A DNA stretch of 64,000 nt from assembly GCF_001544615.1 (NCBI RefSeq), contig NZ_FCNV02000001.1, positions 682,001-746,000 of the forward strand, given 5' to 3'. This DNA comes from Caballeronia concitans. GTDB taxonomy: Bacteria > Pseudomonadota > Gammaproteobacteria > Burkholderiales > Burkholderiaceae. Position numbers and translations under genes: made by a program. This document shows positions 9,990 through 19,498 of the stretch, in pieces. Every line of letters starts with the position of its first letter. Positions within the stretch are counted from its first letter, which is position 1. The notes under the pieces were generated by a model, which worked only from the letters and a program-made list of their open reading frames with translations, did no database searches and was not told the DNA's origin.

Positions 9990-11486
9990 TTACGCATCGG
10001 CCCAGGCCTTCGCCGCATTGACCGCACGCCGCCACCCGGCGAGATTCGCTTTCACTTCCGATGCCGGCATGGACGGCGCAAATTGCCGATCCAGTTGCCA
10101 CTGTGCCTTCAGTTCGCCGACATCCTTCCAGTACCCGACTGCCAGGCCCGCGAGGTAAGCGGCACCGAGCGCCGTGGTCTCGGCGACGCGCGGACGCACC
10201 ACATCCACGCCGAGCACGTCGGCCTGAAACTGCATCAGCAGGTCGTTCGCGCAGGCGCCGCCATCCACGCGCAATTGCGCGATGAGCATGCCCGAGTCCG
10301 CTTCCATTGCCCGGAGCACATCCAAAGATTGATACGCGATCGAATCGAGCGCCGCCCGCGCGATATGGCTCGACGTGGTCCCGCGCGTGACGCCGAACAG
10401 CGTGCCGCGTGCGCGCGCGTTCCAGTGCGGCGCGCCGAGACCGGCGAAGGCGGGCACGAGATATACGCCGTCGGAATGCGGGACGCCGCGCGCGAGCGTT
10501 TCGATTTCACTCGCGTGGCGGATCAGCCCGAGCCCGTCGCGCAGCCATTGCACGACCGCGCCGGCGATGAAGATGCTGCCCTCCAGCGCATAGTTCACGC
10601 TGTCGCCGATCTGCCATGCGATCGTCGTCACGAGATTGTTGCGTGACTCGATCGGCTTCTCGCCCGTGTTCATGACAAGGAAGCAGCCTGTCCCGTAGGT
10701 GTTCTTGACCATGCCGCTTTCGGTGCACATTTGCCCGAACAGCGCGGCGTGCTGGTCTCCGGCGATCGACGCGATCGGCACTTCCGCGGCGAGCACGCTG
10801 CCGTGCGTCGTGCCATAGATCTCCGATGAAGCCCGCACCTCGGGCAACATGCTGCGAGGAATGTCGAACGCGTCGAGCAGCTCGTCGTCCCAGCGCCGCG
10901 CGTGGATGTCGAAGAGCATCGTGCGCGACGCGTTGGTGATGTCGGTGATATGCATGCCGCGCCGCGTGAAGTTCCACACGAGCCAGCTGTCGACCGTGCC
11001 GAAAGCGAGCCGCCCCTGCTTCGCCTTCTCGCGCGCGCCTTCAACGTTGTCCAGAATCCAGCGGATCTTGGTCGCGGAGAAATAGGCGTCGATCGGCAAA
11101 CCGGTTTTGGCACGCACCATCGGTTCAAGGCCGCGCGCCTTCAGTTCGTCGCATAGGCCCGCCGTGCGCCGGTCCTGCCAGACGATCGCGTTGTACACCG
11201 GCCTGCCGGTTTCGCGATCCCACACGATGGTCGTCTCGCGCTGATTCGTGATACCTACCGCCGCAATGGACGACGCGCTCAAGCCCGCCCGCGTGACCGC
11301 TTCGGCCGCAACGCCCGCTTGCGTCGACCATATTTCCTGCGGATCGTGCTCGACCCAGCCCGGCTGCGGATAGATCTGCTGAAACTCCTTTTGCGCAACG
11401 GACACGACGTTACCGTTCCTGTCGAACAGCATGGCGCGCGAACTGGTCGTGCCCTGATCGAGCGCAAGGACGATTTGATCCTGCAT
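9990..11486 (-). CDS. glpK: Glycerol kinase
   Basis: FGGY-family kinase that phosphorylates glycerol to glycerol 3-phosphate. It has 498 residues (E. coli 502). The first phosphate-binding loop [17 protein letters not shown] is at the N-terminus. [19 protein letters not shown] and the C-terminal [17 protein letters not shown] are all family motifs. Two ATGs compete: at 11492 the GGAG abuts the start codon, whereas at 11486 the same GGAG lies 6 nt upstream, so 11486 ([10 protein letters not shown]) is preferred. No glpF, glpD or glpR gene is adjacent, unlike the common glpFKD arrangement, so regulation must come from elsewhere. The gene is on the same strand as miaB but 193 nt away. Confidence 0.96.
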   Translation of the reverse strand: MQDQIVLALDQGTTSSRAMLFDRNGNVVSVAQKEFQQIYPQPGWVEHDPQEIWSTQAGVAAEAVTRAGLSASSIAAVGITNQRETTIVWDRETGRPVYNAIVWQDRRTAGLCDELKARGLEPMVRAKTGLPIDAYFSATKIRWILDNVEGAREKAKQGRLAFGTVDSWLVWNFTRRGMHITDITNASRTMLFDIHARRWDDELLDAFDIPRSMLPEVRASSEIYGTTHGSVLAAEVPIASIAGDQHAALFGQMCTESGMVKNTYGTGCFLVMNTGEKPIESRNNLVTTIAWQIGDSVNYALEGSIFIAGAVVQWLRDGLGLIRHASEIETLARGVPHSDGVYLVPAFAGLGAPHWNARARGTLFGVTRGTTSSHIARAALDSIAYQSLDVLRAMEADSGMLIAQLRVDGGACANDLLMQFQADVLGVDVVRPRVAETTALGAAYLAGLAVGYWKDVGELKAQWQLDRQFAPSMPASEVKANLAGWRRAVNAAKAWADA

Positions 11487-11583
11487 GGTCATCTCCGAGG
11501 TTGAACGGACACCGGCACCGGGGGCGATGGCCGTGCGAAGTCCGCATGCGCAATCTATCGGACACACGGGGCGCGGACAACCT

Positions 11584-11648
11584 GGCCGGATGGCATAAGC
11601 CGAATCCCGGTTTTTGCCGGTATGGAAATTTGCCTATGCCATCCGGCC
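11584..11648. repeat. 14-bp inverted repeat upstream of glpK and of a lipoprotein gene
   Basis: GGCCGGATGGCATA at 11584-11597 is matched perfectly in inverse by TATGCCATCCGGCC at 11635-11648, with a 37-nt loop that contains a smaller CCGG...CCGG pair. It lies in the divergent gap between glpK (start 11486) and the lipoprotein gene (start 11712). It could be a regulator-binding pair, an extragenic palindrome or a structured leader. There is no T-run to support a terminator. Confidence 0.6.
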
Positions 11649-11711
11649 GAGTGGCAGCGTCGCGACGATCGTCCGATACTGGCGGCTCGAATCAAGCCAG
11701 AGGTGAATGCA

Positions 11712-12101
11712 ATGCGAAAGTGGATCGCGCAGGGTGCGTTGGCCGTGTTGAGCGCGGCGGCGCTGGCAGGCTGCGTCTCGACGCCGGGTCTAGAAGGATC
11801 TTTCGGCGCACCGTCGTTCATCGCCCTGCAGGAGATGTGTGGAACGGCTCAGACGGACTACGGCGCGGACGCGCAGTCTGTTTATTCGGCCTTTCTCGAT
11901 GCTTATGTGGCTCAGCGGCGGGGCGGCTTGTCGAGAGAGCAGTTCTGCGCGTTTCAGGCCGGTATCGCGGAGCGGCATCGCGCGTATGCGGCGAATCCGG
12001 GGCCGGAATCGCAGCGCGTGTGGGCGACGTTCATTCTGAATGAACGTGCGCGGGCGCTGAGTTGGCGTGCTGCGGTCGACCCGACTTTGCGGGCGTGGTG
12101 A
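11712..12101 (+). CDS. Small predicted lipoprotein of unknown function
   Basis: A 129-residue protein with a clear lipoprotein signal: a basic start MRKW, a hydrophobic stretch, and the lipobox LAGC with Cys near residue 18. I do not recognise a domain. The mature part is helical-looking, with two further cysteines (EMCGTAQ and EQFCAFQ) that could form a disulfide in the periplasm. The ATG at 11712 has a good ribosome binding site (AGAGGTGA, 5 nt spacing); a longer upstream reading lacks one. It is divergent from glpK and convergent with a 65-residue ORF. The lipobox, ribosome binding site and sustained ORF make a real gene likely. Its function is unknown. Confidence 0.75.
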   Translation: MRKWIAQGALAVLSAAALAGCVSTPGLEGSFGAPSFIALQEMCGTAQTDYGADAQSVYSAFLDAYVAQRRGGLSREQFCAFQAGIAERHRAYAANPGPESQRVWATFILNERARALSWRAAVDPTLRAW

Positions 12102-12150
12102 GGCGCGAAGGAAACCAGGGCGCGGCATGTGAACCGCGCCCGGCTCACTG

Positions 12151-12348
12151 CTACGAGAACCGCTTGAATGCCTTGATGGTGGAGTCGCCGGTTGCGGTGA
12201 GGCGCCATTGTTGTCGTCCGGACGCGAGATTCTCGAGCTGGACGAGTTGGCGTTCGAGCAGTGCGTCGAGTTCTTCGCGTTCCATGTCGACCTGATTGGG
12301 CGCTTCCTGAACCAATAGCAGCGTGGCAAATTCATGCGGACTCAGCAT
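12151..12348 (-). CDS. Small conserved hypothetical protein (65 aa)
   Basis: A 65-residue soluble protein beginning MLSPHEFATLLLVQEAP and ending TIKAFKRFS. It is acidic in the middle (DMEREELDALLERQLVQLE), probably helical there, with a basic end. I recall similar short proteins annotated as hypothetical in Burkholderia, but I cannot check this. The ATG at 12348 is chosen because GGAG lies about 6 nt upstream; the next Met at 12360 (MENTMLS) lacks a ribosome binding site. The frame continues open further upstream without protein character. A winged-helix or DNA-binding role is conceivable from the QQWRLTATG end, but this is speculation. Confidence 0.65.
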   Translation of the reverse strand: MLSPHEFATLLLVQEAPNQVDMEREELDALLERQLVQLENLASGRQQWRLTATGDSTIKAFKRFS

Positions 12349-12784
12349 TGTGTTCTCCATGACGACCGACAGCCTGGCCACCGGCCTTGAGGCCGGATCT
12401 TCTTGCATCGAAGCCTGGTACGGGAAACTGCAATTGCCGGGCAGACTCGCTTGTTCGTGCGTCGCGAGTGCCGGGAATTGGGATTGTAGGCAAGCGTCTG
12501 AGGAGTGCCAAACGTCCAGACCAAAATTTTGGCTTTGACTTTTTGGACGTGCGAAAGCGGTTCGGCGCATCGGGCGATTCGAAGAATTGACTTGAAGTTC
12601 ATGCCGCACTGCACATAAACCTTGAGGGCGAGTCATTCATGCTGCCGTTTCATTAATTTATACGATAAATGAATTTGTTCAAGGCTGTGCAGACGTTGCA
12701 AGATGCTTCTTTTGCGCGACCAACTAATTGCATTGCCTGGCGGTTCGATGACCGGCCAGCCGGCTAGTAATTCGGAATTCATTC
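12349..12784. other. Intergenic region with an AT-rich palindrome
   Basis: A 436-nt divergent gap between the 65-aa ORF and the gamma-glutamyltransferase. I see no convincing gene in it. It holds a small perfect palindrome, ATTTAT-ACG-ATAAAT, at 12656-12670, set in an AT-rich patch (12649-12673) that stands out in this GC-rich chromosome. This is a plausible operator or promoter region for the ggt gene, but no -35/-10 pair could be assigned. Confidence 0.45.
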
Positions 12785-14422
12785 ATGACTCGGTTCAACT
12801 GGCAAAACCCCTATCCCACGCCGCGCCTGCCGGTGTTCGCCCGCAATATCGTTTCGACGTCGCATCCGCTTGCCGCGCAAGCCGGTCTGCGTATGCTCTG
12901 GAAAGGCGGGAATGCCGTCGATGCGGCCATCGCGGCAGCGGCGGCCATTACCGTCGTCGAACCGGTGTCGTGCGGGCTTGGCGGCGACGCCTTCGCGCTC
13001 GTCTGGGACGGCAGCAAGCTGCATGGGCTGAATGCATCGGGTGTGTCGCCGACGGCGTGGAACGTCGACTATTTCCGTCGCAAGTACGGGGAAGAAAACG
13101 GTCTTGCACGCCAGCCGAAGCGCGGCTGGGACACCGTGACCGTGCCGGGCGTCATCGCGGGCTGGGAGGCGTTGCATGCGAAGTTCGGCTCGCTGCCGTT
13201 CGCCGATCTGATGGAGCCTGCCATCGAGATCGCGGAGCGCGGGCACGCGGTGGCCAGCATCGTCGCTTACAAGTGGGCAGCGGCTGTGCCGGAACTGAAA
13301 GATTTCCCGGGCTTCGCGGATGTCTTCATGCCGCGCGGGCGCGCGCCCGAAGTCAGTGAACTCGTGCGCATGCCGGGCCACGCGAAGACCTTGCGCAAGC
13401 TGGCCGAGCAGGGTCCGCGCGCGTTCTATGAAGGCGAGATCGCCGAGCGCATCGCAGCTTTCGCGCGCGAAGGCGGCGCGGCCATGACGCTCGACGATCT
13501 GCGCAATTACCGCGCGGACTGGGTCGAGCCGATCAGCAAGGATTATCGCGGCTACACAGTGCACGAGATTCCGCCGAACGGGCAGGGCATCGCGGCGCTG
13601 ATCGCGCTCGGCATTCTCGACAAGTTCGATGTGAGCGCGCTCACCGTCGATCGCATCGAATCGCAGCATCTGCAGATCGAAGCGATGAAGCTCGCGTTCG
13701 CGGATGTTTATCGCTATGTCGCGGATCCGCGTTCCATGGACGTGACGCCGGAGCAAATGCTCGACGACGCGTACCTTGCGGAGCGCGCCAAGCTCATCGA
13801 TCCGGCGAAGGCCACGCAGTTCGACTTCGGCATGCCGAAGGCGGGCGGCACCATCTACATGTCGGTTGCGGACGAGCGCGGCATGATGGTGAGCTTCATT
13901 CAGTCGAATTACATGGGCTTCGGTTCCGGCGTCGTCGTGCCGGACAGCGGCATTTCGCTGCAGAACCGCGGCTGCGGTTTCTCGATGGATCCGAAATCGG
14001 CGAACGTGGTCGAGGGCGGCAAGCGCCCGTTCCACACCATCATTCCCGCGTTCGTCACCCAGGAAGTGGATGGCCGCCGCGACGCGGTCATGAGTTTTGG
14101 CGTGATGGGCGGCGACATGCAGCCGCAAGGGCATCTGCAATCCATCGTGCGCATGATGGACTACGGCCAGCAGCCGCAGGCCGCCTGCGATGCGCCGCGC
14201 TGGAAGGTGAATCGCGACTTCACCATCGACATTGAGGCGACGCTCGACCTCGAGACGGCACGCGCGCTCGAAGGCCTCGGTCATACGATCAAGTCCATCG
14301 ACGATCCGTACATGGATTTCGGCTCCGGCCAGTACATCTGGAAACTGGATCGCAACGACCCCGAGCGCGGTTACGTCGCCGCGAGCGATAGTCGGCGCGA
14401 CGGTCTGGCCGCCGGCTTCTAA
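12785..14422 (+). CDS. Gamma-glutamyltransferase family protein (YwrD-like)
   Basis: Ntn-hydrolase of the gamma-glutamyltranspeptidase family, which transfers or hydrolyses gamma-glutamyl groups of glutathione and related peptides. It has 545 residues. The N-terminal part has GGNAVDAAIAAAAA and the central PPNGQGIAALIALGIL motif. The predicted autocleavage and nucleophile threonine is Thr356 in GGTIYMSVAD, giving large and small subunits. There is no signal peptide, unlike periplasmic Ggt, so the enzyme should be cytoplasmic, as for YwrD-like members. The ATG at 12785 gives MTRFNWQNPYPTPRLPVF, typical of this subgroup. An MHS transporter follows 128 nt downstream and may share its transcript. 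Confidence 0.9.
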   Translation: MTRFNWQNPYPTPRLPVFARNIVSTSHPLAAQAGLRMLWKGGNAVDAAIAAAAAITVVEPVSCGLGGDAFALVWDGSKLHGLNASGVSPTAWNVDYFRRKYGEENGLARQPKRGWDTVTVPGVIAGWEALHAKFGSLPFADLMEPAIEIAERGHAVASIVAYKWAAAVPELKDFPGFADVFMPRGRAPEVSELVRMPGHAKTLRKLAEQGPRAFYEGEIAERIAAFAREGGAAMTLDDLRNYRADWVEPISKDYRGYTVHEIPPNGQGIAALIALGILDKFDVSALTVDRIESQHLQIEAMKLAFADVYRYVADPRSMDVTPEQMLDDAYLAERAKLIDPAKATQFDFGMPKAGGTIYMSVADERGMMVSFIQSNYMGFGSGVVVPDSGISLQNRGCGFSMDPKSANVVEGGKRPFHTIIPAFVTQEVDGRRDAVMSFGVMGGDMQPQGHLQSIVRMMDYGQQPQAACDAPRWKVNRDFTIDIEATLDLETARALEGLGHTIKSIDDPYMDFGSGQYIWKLDRNDPERGYVAASDSRRDGLAAGF

Positions 14423-14550
14423 GCGTTCCGGTGCACCGCGCCCTCGCGCGGTTCGCCATCTCATTTCATCAACATTCGCCTTCGACTGCTCCGACGCAGT
14501 TGAACGGCGGCGCACGCCCGTGCCTCACAGAAACGGGCCGAGAGCACGAC

Positions 14551-15918
14551 ATGAAGCACGGAGACACCCTCAATCAACCGGCGTATCGGCCGACAGTCTC
14601 AGGCGACGCGCCAGCGGCGGCGACTACGACCACGCCGTCCGCGCCGCTTTCGAAGGCGATGGTCCGCCGCATCGTTTTTTCGTCGTCCGTCGGCAATGCG
14701 CTCGAGTGGTTCGATTTCCTCGTCTATGGCTACTTCGCGGCGACCATCGCGAAGGCTTTCTTCCCTTCGCACGACGAGTGGCTTTCGACGATGCTCGCCA
14801 TCGGCACGTTCGGCATCTCGTTCCTCATGCGTCCGCTCGGCGCGATCGTGCTCGGTATCTACGGCGATCGAAAGGGACGCAAGGCCGCGCTGACGCTCGC
14901 CATTCTCATGATGATGATCGGCACGCTCACGATGGCGGTGATGCCGTCGTATCAGCACATCGGCGTTGCCGCGCCGCTCCTGATCCTGCTCGCGCGGTTG
15001 ATTCAGGGTTTCGCGGTCGGCGGAGAATTCGGCAGCGCGACCGCCTTCATGGTCGAGCACAGCGACGCGCGACGCGGCTATTACGCGAGCTGGCAGTTCG
15101 CGAGCCAGGGTCTCGCCGCGATCATGGCGGCGGCATTCGGTTCGATTCTCACCGCCTGGTTGCCGCCGCCGCAACTGGAAAGCTGGGGCTGGCGCATTCC
15201 GTTCGTATTCGGGCTGCTGATCGGACCGGTCGGCTATTACATCCGCTCGCATCTGGATGAAACGCCCGAGTTTCTCGCCACTCGCCCCGCGAAGAGCACG
15301 GCGGCGCCTGGCGTTTCGTTCTCGAATCAGTGGATCAACCTGTTGCTGGCCGTCGGCATCGTGGCGCAGTCGACGGTCGGCGTGTATGTCCTGCAGCTCT
15401 ACATGCCGATGTATGCCGTGAAGCAGTTGCATCTGCCCGCGACGGCGTCGTTTGCTGTCGTCGTGCTGAACGGCACCTTGCAGTTCATCTTCTCGCCGAT
15501 CATGGGCGCGCTGTCGGACAAACTCGGACGCATCCGCATCATGCTCGGTACGTCCATCGTGATGGGCCTGGCCATCTATCCGATGTTCGCGTGGCTGCAG
15601 GCGTCGCCCACGGTGATGTCGCTGGTCGTGCTGCAGGCGGCGGCGGGTATCCTGAAGGCGGGGTACTCCGGACCAATGCCCGCGCTGATGTCCGAAATCT
15701 TCCCGACGCGCGTGCGGTCCACCGGCTTGTCGATCGGCTATGCGCTCGGCGTCACGCTCTTCGGCGGATTCGCGCCGACGATCGTCGAAGCCTTCATCCA
15801 CGTGACCGGCGACAAGCTCGCGCCGAGCTACTACGTGCTGCTCGCGGCAGTGTTGTCGGGCGTGTCGCTCGCGATCGTCGCGTGGCGCATGCGTGGCGGC
15901 GCGGGGCGTGCGGCCTGA
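14551..15918 (+). CDS. MHS-family MFS transporter (metabolite:H+ symporter)
   Basis: A 12-helix major facilitator of the metabolite:H+ symporter subfamily, in the inner membrane. It has 455 residues. After a hydrophilic N-terminus of about 45 residues come SSVGNALEWFDFLVYGYFA (the subfamily's first-helix signature), the GDRKGRK loop between helices 2 and 3, RLIQGFAVGGEFGSA in helix 4, and the second-half GALSDKLGRIR loop. Relatives move citrate, alpha-ketoglutarate, proline or betaine, and the substrate cannot be told from sequence. The ATG at 14551 (MKHGDTLNQ) is the most reasonable start. It follows the gamma-glutamyltransferase, so a gamma-glutamyl compound or amino-acid product is one possible substrate (inference only). 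A terminator follows. Confidence 0.88.
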   Translation: MKHGDTLNQPAYRPTVSGDAPAAATTTTPSAPLSKAMVRRIVFSSSVGNALEWFDFLVYGYFAATIAKAFFPSHDEWLSTMLAIGTFGISFLMRPLGAIVLGIYGDRKGRKAALTLAILMMMIGTLTMAVMPSYQHIGVAAPLLILLARLIQGFAVGGEFGSATAFMVEHSDARRGYYASWQFASQGLAAIMAAAFGSILTAWLPPPQLESWGWRIPFVFGLLIGPVGYYIRSHLDETPEFLATRPAKSTAAPGVSFSNQWINLLLAVGIVAQSTVGVYVLQLYMPMYAVKQLHLPATASFAVVVLNGTLQFIFSPIMGALSDKLGRIRIMLGTSIVMGLAIYPMFAWLQASPTVMSLVVLQAAAGILKAGYSGPMPALMSEIFPTRVRSTGLSIGYALGVTLFGGFAPTIVEAFIHVTGDKLAPSYYVLLAAVLSGVSLAIVAWRMRGGAGRAA

Positions 15919-15947
15919 CGCTGCAGACAGCCAGCGGTTCTTCGGCA

Positions 15948-15976
15948 AAGGCGGCTTCGGCCGCCTTTTCGTTTTG
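15948..15976 (+). terminator. Rho-independent terminator after the MHS transporter
   Basis: A perfect 8-bp stem AAGGCGGC/GCCGCCTT closes a TTCG tetraloop (15948-15967) and is followed by a T-rich tail (TTCGTTTT). It sits 30 nt after the transporter stop. The rest of the 345-nt gap up to 16263 holds the leader of the next gene and nothing else recognisable. Confidence 0.8.
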
Positions 15977-16263
15977 TGGTGATCGAACTCGTCGGCACGG
16001 TTCCTGCGGTGGTTCGCCGATCTCGCCGCCGTCCGAACAGTCGTGGAAATTTGATGCATAGCAACGCGCACGCGGAACCGTGCCGCGCGGCGTGAGTCTG
16101 TCCCCATGTCTGCAAGTTGATTGCAGGACGGCTAAGATGCAAAAGCATAAGCCGCTAATTTTTGATTCCAGGACGCCCGGACGAATTGTCCGCGACGTCG
16201 CCTGAACCTCGGCCGTCTTTCCATGGCCGGTGGCGCGTTCAGTCCAGCCAGGGAGCGCGATAT

Positions 16264-17088
16264 ATGCACACCGTCAGCACTCACGTCATGCCGTGGCGCA
16301 TCGAAGACATCGATCTACGTCGAATCGATCGTCAGAAGGCGGCATCCAACGAACATCTACTTTTGTTGCTCTGCGCCTGCTCGTTTATCGAGAGCGGGAC
16401 GGATCTTTACACGAGCAATCTCAGCACCTATTTCCGCGACGACCCCGAAGTCTCCGCCTGGCTCAACAACGAATGGGAGCCCGAGGAGATGCAGCACGGC
16501 CGGGCGCTGAAGACGTACATCAATCACGTCTGGCCGGAATTCGACTGGGACACGGCCTTCAAGAACTTCTTCGCTGAATATTCGCTGACTTGTTCTTACG
16601 AACAGTTCGAAAAGAAGCGCGCGCTGGAAATGGTGGCGCGCTGCGTTATCGAGACTGGAACGGCCACGCTCTATCGCGCAATCAACGAATGTTCCGACGA
16701 GCCGGTGTTGAAGGAAATCACCGATCACATCCGCACGGACGAAGTGCGGCACTACAAGCATTTTTTCCGCTTCTTCAAGAAGTGGAACAAGATTGAAGGC
16801 AATGGACGCGTCGCGGTGCTGGGCGCGCTCATTCGCCGCGTGATGGAACTCAAGAGCGAGGACTCGGAAATTGCGCTGCGGCATGTGTTCGCGGTGCGTT
16901 ACCCCGAGCGCGTGACGGATTCGAACTACAACCGAGAACTGTTTGCGAGCGTGAATGCGCTCGTGCGGCGCAATCTGTCGGCGGATCAGTGCATCAAGAT
17001 GCTGCTCAAACCGCTCGATTTGCCGGCGCGCATCCAGCCGGGCGTGCATTATCCGCTCGCCAAGATCACGCAGTTGTTCTTCCGCTGA
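16264..17088 (+). CDS. Ferritin-like di-iron protein, unknown substrate
   Basis: A 274-residue soluble protein predicted to be a four-helix-bundle di-iron protein. The full ligand pattern is visible: Glu43 (FIESGTDLY), E75xxH78 (EEMQH), Glu130 (VIETGTATLY) and E160xxH163 (DEVRH). This E/ExxH/E/ExxH order is that of acyl-ACP desaturases, AurF-type oxygenases and ferritin-like proteins. The C-terminal 80 residues are basic and helical. The ATG at 16264 follows an AGGGAG-type ribosome binding site; 34 residues of in-frame sequence upstream lack protein character. It ends 9 nt before a PNPOx-like gene, so the two are probably an operon. Activity could be desaturation, oxygenation or iron handling; none is proven. 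Confidence 0.8.
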   Translation: MHTVSTHVMPWRIEDIDLRRIDRQKAASNEHLLLLLCACSFIESGTDLYTSNLSTYFRDDPEVSAWLNNEWEPEEMQHGRALKTYINHVWPEFDWDTAFKNFFAEYSLTCSYEQFEKKRALEMVARCVIETGTATLYRAINECSDEPVLKEITDHIRTDEVRHYKHFFRFFKKWNKIEGNGRVAVLGALIRRVMELKSEDSEIALRHVFAVRYPERVTDSNYNRELFASVNALVRRNLSADQCIKMLLKPLDLPARIQPGVHYPLAKITQLFFR

Positions 17089-17097
17089 GCTGATTCA

Positions 17098-17625
17098 ATG
17101 TCGGACGATGCATCGCCAAATTCCGAGGGCATGGGCGACTCCCGCGCATCGCAGGCCGTCTTCGACGAATGGCCGCCGAACCTGCGCGCGCTGTTCGACG
17201 GCACGCTCACCGGTGCGCCGCACGGTTTCACTGCGTCGCTCTGTGCTGTCGACAGCGCCGGGCGCATCCGCACCGCACTGCTGAGCGCGGGCGAATTGCT
17301 CGCGCCGGACGCGCGGACGCTGTGCTTCGCGTTGTGGCCGTCGTCGCGTACCGTGCAGGCGATTGTTTCGAGTGGACGCGCGACGCTCGCCTTCGTTTTC
17401 GACGAAGCGTTCCATCAAGTGCAACTGGACGTGCGGCGCGTGACGCTGGACGGCGTGCCGCTCGCGTGTTTCGTCGGCTCGATCGAAAGCGGGGAGATCC
17501 AGCGCGTGGCCTACGCGCGGTTGACTGGCGGCATCGCGTTCGAACTGACTGACGCCGAGAACGTGCTTGCGCGCTGGCGCCAGCAAATCGACTGGTTGAC
17601 GCGGGCGGCGAGCGCAGCCGCTTGA
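17098..17625 (+). CDS. Pyridoxamine 5'-phosphate oxidase-like (split-barrel flavin) family protein
   Basis: A 175-residue cytoplasmic protein that looks like a split-barrel FMN-binding (PNPOx-like) fold: GFTASLCAVDSAGRIRTALLSAGELL, then TLCFALWPSSRTVQAIVSSGRATLAFVFDEAFHQVQLDVRRV. Members bind flavin, heme or F420 and often have redox roles. The start MSDDASPNSEG at 17098 lies 9 nt after the di-iron protein, and co-transcription is likely. The flavin-site residues are not obvious enough to say whether a cofactor is bound. A link as reductase partner of the upstream di-iron protein is attractive but inferred. Confidence 0.65.
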   Translation: MSDDASPNSEGMGDSRASQAVFDEWPPNLRALFDGTLTGAPHGFTASLCAVDSAGRIRTALLSAGELLAPDARTLCFALWPSSRTVQAIVSSGRATLAFVFDEAFHQVQLDVRRVTLDGVPLACFVGSIESGEIQRVAYARLTGGIAFELTDAENVLARWRQQIDWLTRAASAAA

Positions 17626-17677
17626 TGCGCGGGGGCGTTCGCCGAAGCGAACGTCATCGCGCGAATTCAAACCGCGA

Positions 17678-17700
17678 CGAGCCGCCGCGACAGCGGCTCG
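17678..17700. terminator. Stem-loop between convergent genes
   Basis: An 8-bp perfect stem CGAGCCGC/GCGGCTCG with a 7-nt loop lies in the 92-nt gap between the PNPOx-like gene and rhlE, which converge. No long T-run follows on either strand, so it is only a possible bidirectional terminator. Confidence 0.4.
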
Positions 17701-17717
17701 CCGACAACCGGCATTGA

Positions 17718-19262
17718 TTAGCGACCACGATCTCCGGAGCGCATGCCGTCGCGCCGGCCGCCGCCATTGTCGCTACGCGGCTTTCCGCCGAGCAGCGCGC
17801 CGGGATTGCCCGCCTTCGCGCGCGGATTCGGCGCGTGGCTGGCGTTCGTCGTCTCGGCACGGCGAGGCGCCGGCTTCGCGCTGACGCCATTGTTCGGCTT
17901 CGCCGCATTTGCCGGCTTGCTCGCGCTGCGTCCATCGCGCGGCGCGCGGTTTTCACGCTGTCCTTGGCCGCTGTTGCCGCCGCCGTTGGCCGGCTTCGCG
18001 CCGCGCCCTTGCCCTTGTCCCTGCGATGCCCCGTTCCCACGACCGCCTTCGCGCCGCTCGCCGTCACGCGGTGCGCCGCGTCCTTGACTGCGGCGCTGGA
18101 TCGGCTCGGGTTTCGCGTTCGGATCGGGTTCGAAACCGGGAATCACTTCCTGCGGAATCGGGCGCTTGATGAGCCGCTCGATGTCCTTCAGCAATTGCAG
18201 TTCGTCGACGCAAACGAGCGACACCGCTTCGCCTTCCGCGCCCGCGCGCCCCGTGCGGCCGATGCGATGCACGTAGTCTTCCGGCACGTTCGGCAGATCG
18301 AAGTTGACGACGTGCGGCAACTGGTCGATATCGATGCCGCGCGCCGCGATATCCGTCGCCACCAGCACCTGCAAGGTCTGATCCTTGAACTCGGCGAGCG
18401 CACGCGTGCGCGCCGACTGGCTCTTGTTGCCGTGAATCGCGAGCGCGCTGATGCCGTCCTTCGTCAACTGCTCCGCAAGACGATTCGCGCCGTGCTTGGT
18501 GCGCGTGAACACGAGCACTTGAAACCAGTTGTGCTGGCGAATGAGGTGCGTGAGCATTTCACGCTTGCGGTCGCGATCGACCGGATGAATCTTCTGCTCG
18601 ATGCGCTCGGCCGTCGTGTTGCGGCGCGCGACTTCGATCAGCGCGGGCGAATCGAGCAGGCTGTCGGCGAGCGCCTTGATTTCATCGGAGAACGTGGCCG
18701 AGAACAGCAGGTTCTGGCGCTTCTCCGGCAGACGCGCGAGCACGCGCTTGATGTCGTGGATGAAGCCCATGTCGAGCATGCGGTCGGCTTCGTCGAGCAC
18801 GAGAATTTCGAGTTGCGAAACGTCGATGGTCTTCTGCTGCATATGATCGAGCAGACGGCCGGGCGTTGCCACGACGATATCCACGCCACGGCGCAACGCA
18901 TCGATTTGCGGATTGATGCCGACGCCGCCGAACATCACCGTCGAGCGCAGCTTCAGATACTTGCCGTACGCGCGCACGCTTTCTTCGACCTGCGCGGCGA
19001 GCTCGCGCGTCGGCGTGAGGATCAGCGCGCGCACCGGACGCTTCGCGCCGCCCGAAGCGGGCGCGAGCTGCGAGAGACGTTGCAGGATCGGCAAGGTGAA
19101 GCCGGCGGTCTTGCCCGTGCCGGTCTGCGCGCCGGCCAGCAGGTCGCCGCCCTTGAGGACGGCCGGAATCGCCTGAAGCTGAATCGGAGTCGGGTTGGTA
19201 TAGCCTAGTTCGTTGACGGCGCGAAGGAGGGGTTCAGACAGTCCAAGTGAATCAAAAGACAT
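17718..19262 (-). CDS. rhlE: DEAD-box RNA helicase RhlE
   Basis: ATP-dependent RNA helicase involved in ribosome assembly and RNA turnover. The 514-residue protein opens [21 protein letters not shown] (Q-motif region). It then has AQTGTGKT (motif I), [13 protein letters not shown] (motif II, DEAD), SATF (motif III), [21 protein letters not shown] (motif V) and [10 protein letters not shown] (motif VI). The last 120 or so residues are a low-complexity basic tail rich in Gly, Arg, Asn and Gln ([18 protein letters not shown]) that should bind RNA and is probably disordered. E. coli RhlE is about 454 residues, so the tail accounts for the extra length. It is transcribed alone and convergent with the gene on its left. 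Confidence 0.95.
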   Translation of the reverse strand: MSFDSLGLSEPLLRAVNELGYTNPTPIQLQAIPAVLKGGDLLAGAQTGTGKTAGFTLPILQRLSQLAPASGGAKRPVRALILTPTRELAAQVEESVRAYGKYLKLRSTVMFGGVGINPQIDALRRGVDIVVATPGRLLDHMQQKTIDVSQLEILVLDEADRMLDMGFIHDIKRVLARLPEKRQNLLFSATFSDEIKALADSLLDSPALIEVARRNTTAERIEQKIHPVDRDRKREMLTHLIRQHNWFQVLVFTRTKHGANRLAEQLTKDGISALAIHGNKSQSARTRALAEFKDQTLQVLVATDIAARGIDIDQLPHVVNFDLPNVPEDYVHRIGRTGRAGAEGEAVSLVCVDELQLLKDIERLIKRPIPQEVIPGFEPDPNAKPEPIQRRSQGRGAPRDGERREGGRGNGASQGQGQGRGAKPANGGGNSGQGQRENRAPRDGRSASKPANAAKPNNGVSAKPAPRRAETTNASHAPNPRAKAGNPGALLGGKPRSDNGGGRRDGMRSGDRGR

Positions 19263-19498
19263 ATAGGAATATTCAAATCGTTATGGCGAACGGCGCGCAC
19301 GCGATCCAATGCAGCGGCGAACCGGGTTCAGCCGGCTGAGCGCGTGTGCGACGCTCGGAAAAAGTCGGGCGGCAGGCCATGACCCCGGTCATCGACCGCT
19401 GGCAGTGCCGCATGCTTCGACCCGTAATCAAGACACGTTAGCTGGGTGTAAGTTGCATCGCAATCGTCACGATGCTTGATATGCGCCGGGTTCACGGC

